NCBI GenBank assembly: GCA_030598645.1
Contig: JAUVPN010000042.1
Location: 1-11,755, forward strand
Origin: Hyphomicrobium sp.
Lineage (GTDB): Bacteria > Pseudomonadota > Alphaproteobacteria > Rhizobiales > Hyphomicrobiaceae
Length of the DNA stretch: 11,755 nucleotides
Direction of reading: 5' to 3'
Below are positions 1 to 5,109 of the stretch, piece by piece. The notes below the pieces were generated by a model. It was not told the origin of the DNA, made no database searches, and was given only the letters and a program-made list of their open reading frames with translations. The number at the start of each line of letters is the position of its first letter. Position 1 is the stretch's first letter. Both the position numbers and the translations under genes were made by a program.

Positions 1-1941
1 CTAAAACGCGCCATGCGGTGGGACGAGGAACGTTTTGGCCGCGAGTACGATCTTGAAGTGTTTAACGTCGTCGCCGTTTCCGATTTCAACATGGGCGCGA
101 TGGAGAACAAGGGGCTCAACATCTTCAACGATCGCCTGATTCTTGCATCACCCGATTCGGCTACGGATACGACCTTTGAAGCTATTGAGAGCGTCGTTGC
201 GCACGAGTACTTCCACAATTGGACCGGCAATCGCATTACTTGCCGCGACTGGTTTCAACTCTGCCTCAAGGAGGGATTGACCGTCTTTCGCGATCAAGAG
301 TTCTCCGGGGATGAGCGCTCTGAAACCGTACAGCGCATTCTCGACGTGCGCCGTCTCAAGTCGCTGCAGTTCACCGAAGATGCTGGCCCCTTGTCACACC
401 CTGTTCGGCCTGAGAGCTACATCGAGATCAACAACTTCTACACGGCCACCGTCTACGAAAAGGGCGCCGAACTTGTGCGCATGATCCAGACGATTCTCGG
501 TCGCGAGAGTTTTCGGCGAGGAATGGACCTCTATTTCAATCGCCACGACGGACAGGCAGCAACGGTCGATGAGTTCATCGCTTGCTTTGAGGATGCAAGC
601 GGAACAAACCTTACGCAGTTTAGACGTTGGTATTCCCAGGCGGGCACACCGGAGCTTGTATGCTCGCTTCGCTACGATAAGGCGAAGAGGCAGGCCAACC
701 TAGACGTGGAACAGTTACTCCCACCGACCCCCGACCAGCCCCACAAGAAGCCTCTTCACATTCCTTTAAAAATTGGCCTGCTCGGTGGCAACGGTCACGA
801 TGTGGCATTGAAACTCGAAGACGGCAAGGAACTCGACGATGGCGTGCTTCCCATTACCAAGCGCAAGCAATCCTTCCGCTTTACTAACGTGCCAAACCGT
901 CCTGTGCCTTCATTGCTACGTGGGTTTTCCGCGCCGGTGAATTTGACAATCAACCTATCCGATGACTACGTCGCATTTCTTATGGCTAACGACGCGGATC
1001 CGTTTAATCGTTGGCAGTCAGCCAACAACTTCGCCACACGAACTCTTGTCGAGAACGTTCGGCTTCTGGCAAAAGGCAAGCGCGCGTCCAAGGGGCAGCT
1101 ATACGCCACAGCCCTAGGCGCAATCGTCAGGAACGATACATTAGAAGCGGCCTACCGCGCCGAGTTGCTCAGACTGCCTTCTTCGTCCGATATTGCACGC
1201 GTCATCAGTAAAAACGTCGACCCAGCGCTCATTCACCGCGCGCACTCCCAGCTGGCTAGCATGATAGGACGCACACTCGGATCTCTGCTTGAGGCTATCT
1301 ACGAAGAGATGGCGGAGGACGGCCCATTCTCGCCTGACGCGGAAAGTGCTGGCCGACGTGCTTTGCGCAACGGCGCACTGACACTGCTGACGGCGCGACG
1401 CACAAACCGAGATCTGACCCGCTTATCGAAGCACTACTTTAAAGCCTCAAACATGACAGATCAGGCGCACGCGCTTTTCCTCCTCTCGGTGCATGGCGGG
1501 TTGGAACGCCAACGCGTGCTTGACGATTTTTACGAGCACTGGAAGGCGGACAACGTTGTCATTGACACGTGGTTTGCCGCCCAAGCCCATTCACCACTCG
1601 CGGCAACGCTGCGCCAGGTAAAGAAGTTGACCAGGCATCCATTATTCTCGTTGGCTGCCCCCAACAAAGTGCGCGCACTTATTGGTACATTTGCAATGGC
1701 CAATCCTGTGCAATTCAACCGACCCGACGGCGCCAGTTATCAATTTCTAGCCGACCAAGTCATAGCGCTCGACCGCCTCAATCCTCAAATTGCGGCGCGT
1801 ATGCTAAGCGCCTTTCGAAGCTGGCGCGCGCTCGAAACGGGCCGCAAGGCTCAAGCCCGCAAAGCACTGCATCGTATTGCCAAAGCCAAGGGCTCGTCGC
1901 ACGACGTGCAGGAAATCGTCTCCAAAATACTCGAATCGTAA
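1..1941 (+). CDS. pepN: Aminopeptidase N (M1 zinc metallopeptidase), 5'-truncated by window edge
   Basis: This is the C-terminal part of a cytosolic M1 aminopeptidase, which removes N-terminal residues from peptides during protein turnover. The frame is open from base 1; the ATG at 13 is internal, because the sequence after it aligns with the middle of E. coli PepN. The substrate-binding GAMEN motif is at 94-108. The zinc motif HEYFH is at 202-216, and the third zinc ligand, Glu of LKEG, lies 19 residues after its second His. The catalytic Tyr (in TVYEKG) is 84 residues after the first zinc His, the same spacing as in E. coli. By that alignment about 230 N-terminal residues are missing, giving a full length of about 875, close to E. 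coli PepN (870). The frame runs unbroken through the C-terminal helical domain to a TAA stop. Its length, motifs and spacing all fit a functional enzyme. The next gene on this strand starts 144 bases later. Confidence 0.97.
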   Translation, partial: LKRAMRWDEERFGREYDLEVFNVVAVSDFNMGAMENKGLNIFNDRLILASPDSATDTTFEAIESVVAHEYFHNWTGNRITCRDWFQLCLKEGLTVFRDQEFSGDERSETVQRILDVRRLKSLQFTEDAGPLSHPVRPESYIEINNFYTATVYEKGAELVRMIQTILGRESFRRGMDLYFNRHDGQAATVDEFIACFEDASGTNLTQFRRWYSQAGTPELVCSLRYDKAKRQANLDVEQLLPPTPDQPHKKPLHIPLKIGLLGGNGHDVALKLEDGKELDDGVLPITKRKQSFRFTNVPNRPVPSLLRGFSAPVNLTINLSDDYVAFLMANDADPFNRWQSANNFATRTLVENVRLLAKGKRASKGQLYATALGAIVRNDTLEAAYRAELLRLPSSSDIARVISKNVDPALIHRAHSQLASMIGRTLGSLLEAIYEEMAEDGPFSPDAESAGRRALRNGALTLLTARRTNRDLTRLSKHYFKASNMTDQAHALFLLSVHGGLERQRVLDDFYEHWKADNVVIDTWFAAQAHSPLAATLRQVKKLTRHPLFSLAAPNKVRALIGTFAMANPVQFNRPDGASYQFLADQVIALDRLNPQIAARMLSAFRSWRALETGRKAQARKALHRIAKAKGSSHDVQEIVSKILES

Positions 1942-2085
1942 CGATTGAAAAATTTATTGCCTTGATAGACTCAATCCCTCTCGACAGGCGATTCGCGATG
2001 GTGTCAAATGATCAGGGTGATTCGGGGTGGCAGATTCGCTCGGGTCTGCGGGGCATCTTAAATAAAAATCGGTGAGGAGAGACGA
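1942..2085 (+). other. Intergenic gap between pepN and the histidine kinase gene
   Basis: This 144-base gap starts AT-rich (1942-1975) and becomes more mixed. I see only a tiny inverted repeat (TTGA/TCAA around 1962-1974) and no hairpin with a T-run, so no convincing pepN terminator. TTGAAA at 1945 and TGATAG at 1963 resemble sigma-70 boxes, but their spacing of about 12 bases is too short for a promoter. The only clear element is the ribosome binding site at its end. Confidence 0.5.
2074..2080 (+). promoter_or_regulatory. Ribosome binding site for the histidine kinase gene
   Basis: GAGGAGA lies five bases before the ATG at 2086. It is a strong Shine-Dalgarno match, the best in this window, and it supports this start codon. 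Confidence 0.75.
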
Positions 2086-3204
2086 ATGGCGTGGACAACG
2101 TCCGCTAGCCTGCGCGTGCGGCCTAGTCTCTGGGAGGCAGCTGCCCCTCAGTTGAAACGTGCAACCGTGCTTCGACGCTCACTGGTGCGGTCTCTACAAC
2201 GTTGTCATCCGAGCTTCGCGCTAGCTCTCCCCCTCACCGCTCTTGGCCTGCTCTCACCTCTTCTACCCTACGGCATTGTCGCCGGTCTGCTACTCACCAC
2301 CGGCGCCGCTGTTGCTGCCCTCGGGATCCCCTCTGCCCGCAACCGATCGCTAGTCAAAACGCGCCTTGTTAGCACTAGCAAACAACCTACCGGCGATCGC
2401 GCAACATTCGTTGACACGGAAATCGCGCTCGAACGTCACGCCCAGCGCATCGCCGAAATCGCCTATGCGGGATCGCGTTCACGCATGGCTAGGGAGCAAA
2501 AAGACCAGAATTGGGCGGAGCTGATGGCGCGAGTCAATCACGAATTGCGTACACCTTTAAACGCAGTCATCGGATTCTCGGACATGATGGCGCAGAAACT
2601 TTTTGGCCCAGTGGGTGACCCACGCTATGAAGACTATGTCCGTCACATTCGCGACAGCGCCAATGAATTGTTGAAGTCAGCCGAGGACACCATGGCCCTG
2701 ACGGCACTGGTAGCGCGCCCAAGCCCTTCCGATGTCGCTGAAACGTTTGAGTTGGAGGAATTGACGACAGGGGCCTGGGCACTCCTCTCGCCCAAGGCCG
2801 CCGTACGCGGCATCGAGCTTGAGTTGCGCATCCCTGCGCATCTTGGAGTCCTTGGGGAGCCGCGCGTCCTCCGACAGATCGTTATCAATATCCTGTCCGA
2901 AGCAATTGCACGCGCCGGCCACGGCGCCAGGATAATCGTTGCTGCTTCCGTCGAAGAGGAACTCATACAGCTCTATATCAATGTATCGAACGAATGTTCT
3001 GACTACTCCAGAACGGGTGGCTCGCTGGCGATCTGCCTAGCGCGCGCCCTGCTTGAGATGCAAGGTTCATCATTGCTCGAAGTCGAGTGTCCAGTGCGCG
3101 GATGGGGTGCTGTTACCGTGCTCGATCGCGCCACTCAGACCGACTTTTTCGTGGACAGGCAGGTCACGCCGTCACGCATCCCGGTGCCAGCACTTATGAG
3201 CTAG
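2086..3204 (+). CDS. Membrane-anchored histidine kinase-like protein with degenerate ATPase domain (DivJ/PleC/PdhS-like)
   Basis: A 372-residue protein. Residues about 44-60 and 63-82 form two hydrophobic segments with almost no loop between them, so it has no periplasmic sensor domain. A charged, probably helical stretch leads to a well-kept HisKA phosphoacceptor helix: NHELRTPLNAVIGFS with His152 (codon 2539-2541). It is followed by FGPVG (173-177) and RYEDYV (180-185), a signature resembling the DivJ/PleC/PdhS cell-cycle kinases of alphaproteobacteria. The ATP-binding domain is eroded. In the N box Asn268 is kept, but the second Asn, expected at 272, is Glu. No DxGxG (G1) motif is present where INVSNEC (298-304) lies, and the G2 glycine loop is reduced to TGGSLAI (310-316). 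Autophosphorylation is therefore doubtful. Inference: it may act as a pseudokinase, scaffold, phosphatase or phosphotransfer protein, perhaps with a DivK-like receiver. No cognate regulator lies beside it; the nearby complete two-component pair has its own kinase. Its stop overlaps that of the convergent gene. Confidence 0.8.
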   Translation: MAWTTSASLRVRPSLWEAAAPQLKRATVLRRSLVRSLQRCHPSFALALPLTALGLLSPLLPYGIVAGLLLTTGAAVAALGIPSARNRSLVKTRLVSTSKQPTGDRATFVDTEIALERHAQRIAEIAYAGSRSRMAREQKDQNWAELMARVNHELRTPLNAVIGFSDMMAQKLFGPVGDPRYEDYVRHIRDSANELLKSAEDTMALTALVARPSPSDVAETFELEELTTGAWALLSPKAAVRGIELELRIPAHLGVLGEPRVLRQIVINILSEAIARAGHGARIIVAASVEEELIQLYINVSNECSDYSRTGGSLAICLARALLEMQGSSLLEVECPVRGWGAVTVLDRATQTDFFVDRQVTPSRIPVPALMS

Positions 3205-3728
3205 CGTGTCGACCGCCTGTCATCTCCATTGCGCCAGTGAGAACGATGACGCCGGTATCGCTTGCCGTGACGCTCTAGCCATTTGGTTAAGTCGTCCCGC
3301 TCCGCGTCTGAAAGCTTCGCCGCCGTTTGAGAAAAAATTGTCATCCTTGCGCGTTGGTAATCGGCATCTGCGGCGACTACGACATTCAGTGCCGCCTTAA
3401 GTTTTTCTTCTTCGAATGGCTCCTCGGCAAGCACTTTTCGGGCTGCAGCGCGGGCAGACCATACCTCTTCGCGAAGTGGCCTAAGCTTTGCCCTCCCATC
3501 TTTGATGCTATTGTGGATCACGTCGCGCCGATCGTTTGGTAGCGTTCGCGCAAAACCATAAAGCCCAAAGGATTTGCGACCGTGCCAGCCATGACCATGC
3601 CGTGCAAACAGTAAGGCGCTGCCGACCGCGCCAATGATCAGCACGTTAAGAGCGAGCGAGGCGATTAGCCCCACACGCAGCCGCCTACAATTGGGGCCCT
3701 TTGATGCCGACGTCTTAGCGCTTGTCAT
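3201..3728 (-). CDS. Periplasmic metal/stress sensor protein (Spy/CpxP/CnrX-like, heavy-metal resistance family)
   Basis: A 175-residue protein with one N-terminal hydrophobic segment (about 19-42) after a basic cytoplasmic start, so probably anchored in the inner membrane with the rest in the periplasm. The periplasmic part is almost all helical, with LPNDRRDVIHNSI (63-75), RPLREEVWSARAAARK (83-98), EPF (103-105) and a final LSDAERDDLTKWLER helix (139-153). This is the pattern of Spy/CpxP/CnrX-like proteins often annotated as periplasmic heavy-metal sensors. A His-rich patch follows the membrane segment (HGHGWHG, 44-50) and the tail is rich in His and Arg (154-175); either could bind metal, but this is inference. 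It is the last gene of a sigma / anti-sigma / sensor cassette. Its ATG overlaps the stop of the preceding gene (ATGA, 3725-3728), which indicates translational coupling. In the known CnrYXH system the equivalent protein CnrX senses Ni/Co and controls sigma release. The ligand here is unknown. Confidence 0.75.
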   Translation of the reverse strand: MTSAKTSASKGPNCRRLRVGLIASLALNVLIIGAVGSALLFARHGHGWHGRKSFGLYGFARTLPNDRRDVIHNSIKDGRAKLRPLREEVWSARAAARKVLAEEPFEEEKLKAALNVVVAADADYQRARMTIFSQTAAKLSDAERDDLTKWLERHGKRYRRHRSHWRNGDDRRSTR

Positions 3729-4276
3729 AGCAGTTCTTCTCCAGCCCAGGCCACCGCGTCCTCACCAAGTGTGAATTGTGAGTTGGCAGCAATGTTGGGA
3801 CTGAGACCAGCCACATCAGCCACCTCCTGCATTGTGGAATCCAACGTTCCTGTTGATCCCAACATCACACCAAGCACGAGAGAGGCTACGAGCAACCCGG
3901 CGGCCGGCCATTCGTTCAACCTAAAGGCTCTGCCAATTTGCCACTGACGTGCCCACGCCGGTAGGCTGACAATATTCGAGCTAGCCGGTGCAAACTCACT
4001 TGCACGATGGTGCGCGCGCTGCTGCATCTGCGCTGCTCCCATGATGCGCTCACTCACTGCTCGTTCTCGGGCCGTGCTCGCTGTCGGTGCCAGATCGAGA
4101 AGCCGATCAAGCGCGGCTGCCTCTGCCACAAGCCGCTGCGCCTCGGGCTCGCTGGCTAGGAGACTCGCAAAACGCAGGCGCTCACGCGGGGGCCAGCGCG
4201 TTCTGTCGGCCCCATAGGCCTCAAGTAAGCGCTCCAATGCTGCAATTTCTTCTGACCGTCTGTCCTGCCTGTTCAT
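3725..4276 (-). CDS. Probable membrane-bound anti-sigma factor (no zinc-binding anti-sigma motif)
   Basis: A 183-residue protein with three parts. The cytoplasmic N-terminal region (1-90) is rich in Ala, Leu, Glu and Arg, with a YGADRTRWPPRERLRF segment (21-36) that I recall from proteins next to alphaproteobacterial ECF sigma genes. Then comes a linker, one membrane helix (about 124-141) and a short periplasmic tail of about 40 residues. No HxxxCxxC zinc anti-sigma motif is present; the protein contains no Cys. The anti-sigma role rests on position: it starts 42 bases after the ECF sigma gene and overlaps the following sensor gene by ATGA, so all three are probably one operon. Its topology suits binding sigma in the cytoplasm and contacting the sensor in the periplasm, like CnrY. 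The Shine-Dalgarno before the ATG is weak (ACGAG about eight bases upstream), so coupling to sigma translation is possible. The family assignment is by context and could be wrong. Confidence 0.6.
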   Translation of the reverse strand: MNRQDRRSEEIAALERLLEAYGADRTRWPPRERLRFASLLASEPEAQRLVAEAAALDRLLDLAPTASTARERAVSERIMGAAQMQQRAHHRASEFAPASSNIVSLPAWARQWQIGRAFRLNEWPAAGLLVASLVLGVMLGSTGTLDSTMQEVADVAGLSPNIAANSQFTLGEDAVAWAGEELL

Positions 4277-4318
4277 CTTCTCGATCTCGTTTCTAGCAAG
4301 TCATTCTTTGTCACCACA

Positions 4319-4954
4319 TCACAGCGGTACGTCACTCGTCAGCAACTCCCTCCACTCATTGCGCAAAGCTTCCTTCAAGGTTCTTCGGGCGCGCGCAAGA
4401 AGCGACTCCACCGCTTCGTCTGAAACGCCCATAATTCTCCCCACCTCGATCTGACTCAGCCCTTCGTAGTGGAAGAGCGTCAGCGCTGTACGCTGCCGGT
4501 CGGGCAAGGCCTTGATTGCCCCCGCGACGCGCTTGCTGGCGTCCTGCGCTTCGAGTTGCGCAAGCTGCTCGGCACGCTCTGCCTGCTCTGGCACATCGTC
4601 CGTAACTATTAGGCGTTGGCTAGAGCGCATTTTGTCGATGCACAGATTGGAGACCACACGCCGCAGCCATGGTTTCAACCCATAAAGGCCAACCTCAAGC
4701 GCGTCACGAGAACGCCACAACTTGAGCAGAGCTTCTTGCGCCACGTCCTCTGCCTCGGCTTCGTTTCGTAGCATCCTTCGCGCGAGGGCGAGCACTCCGG
4801 GAAGATGGCGATCGACAAGCGAACGGAACGCAGCCTCATTCCCGTCGGCGGCGCCGGCGAGCAATGCCGCGTCCTCCGGTTCTTGAGGGCCACCTACGTT
4901 TGAACCGTTTAGACGTGGCACGATCCGTTTTACCGCCACCGCAAGCCTCGGCAT
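4319..4954 (-). CDS. ECF-family RNA polymerase sigma factor
   Basis: An extracytoplasmic-function sigma factor of 211 residues from the ATG at 4954. A TTG two codons upstream (4960) is also possible; an in-frame TGA 21 bases above the TTG rules out anything earlier. Counting from the TTG, region 2 spans about 42-110, with AFRSLVDRHLPGVLALARRM, the acidic EAEAEDVAQEALLKLWR core-binding helix and the PWLRRVVSNLCIDKMR -10 recognition helix. Region 4 spans about 145-197, with ALPDRQRTALTLFHYEGLSQ and a helix-turn-helix VGRIMGVSDEAVESLLARAR. A variable linker rich in Glu, Ala and Gln joins them, and no extra C-terminal domain is present. It leads a cassette with a likely anti-sigma gene and a periplasmic sensor gene, so it probably responds to an envelope or metal signal. 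Many such factors autoregulate, but I found no convincing ECF promoter in the 150 bases upstream. The start is uncertain by two codons. Confidence 0.9.
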   Translation of the reverse strand: MPRLAVAVKRIVPRLNGSNVGGPQEPEDAALLAGAADGNEAAFRSLVDRHLPGVLALARRMLRNEAEAEDVAQEALLKLWRSRDALEVGLYGLKPWLRRVVSNLCIDKMRSSQRLIVTDDVPEQAERAEQLAQLEAQDASKRVAGAIKALPDRQRTALTLFHYEGLSQIEVGRIMGVSDEAVESLLARARRTLKEALRNEWRELLTSDVPL

Positions 4955-5079
4955 GGCCAATGAATACTTTCGCTCTCACTGTAGCGCCAGATTTGGCCGT
5001 TCTGCGAGCCCTAGTCCCAGTCCCAGCCTACTCGGCCTTCCAATGGCGCATTGATGATGAGAACGGGTCGATTTGCCCA

Positions 5080-5109
5080 GATCCGTCGCTGCCAGATCGC
5101 CAGCGGATC
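5080..5109 (-). terminator. Stem-loop immediately after glnE, possible weak terminator
   Basis: GATCCG at 5080-5085 and CGGATC at 5104-5109 are inverted repeats. An inner CTG/CAG extends the stem to nine pairs with a three-base bulge and a nine-base loop. It begins within the glnE stop codon. No T-run follows on the minus strand, so it is not a classical intrinsic terminator. It could be an RNA-stabilising 3' hairpin or act with Rho. The remaining gap to the sigma gene (4961-5079) shows no other clear element. Confidence 0.35.

Noticed and set aside
1569..2075. 168-residue open frame overlapping the end of pepN and the following gap
   Set aside because: Most of it is pepN read in another frame, with low-complexity Ser/Arg/Gln-rich sequence, no domain and no ribosome binding site.
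4961..5079. Possible ECF-type or sigma-70 promoter before the sigma gene (TTGGAAGG, tandem GGGACT on the minus strand)
   Set aside because: No correctly spaced -10 box follows the candidate -35 sequences, so a promoter call is not supported by eye.
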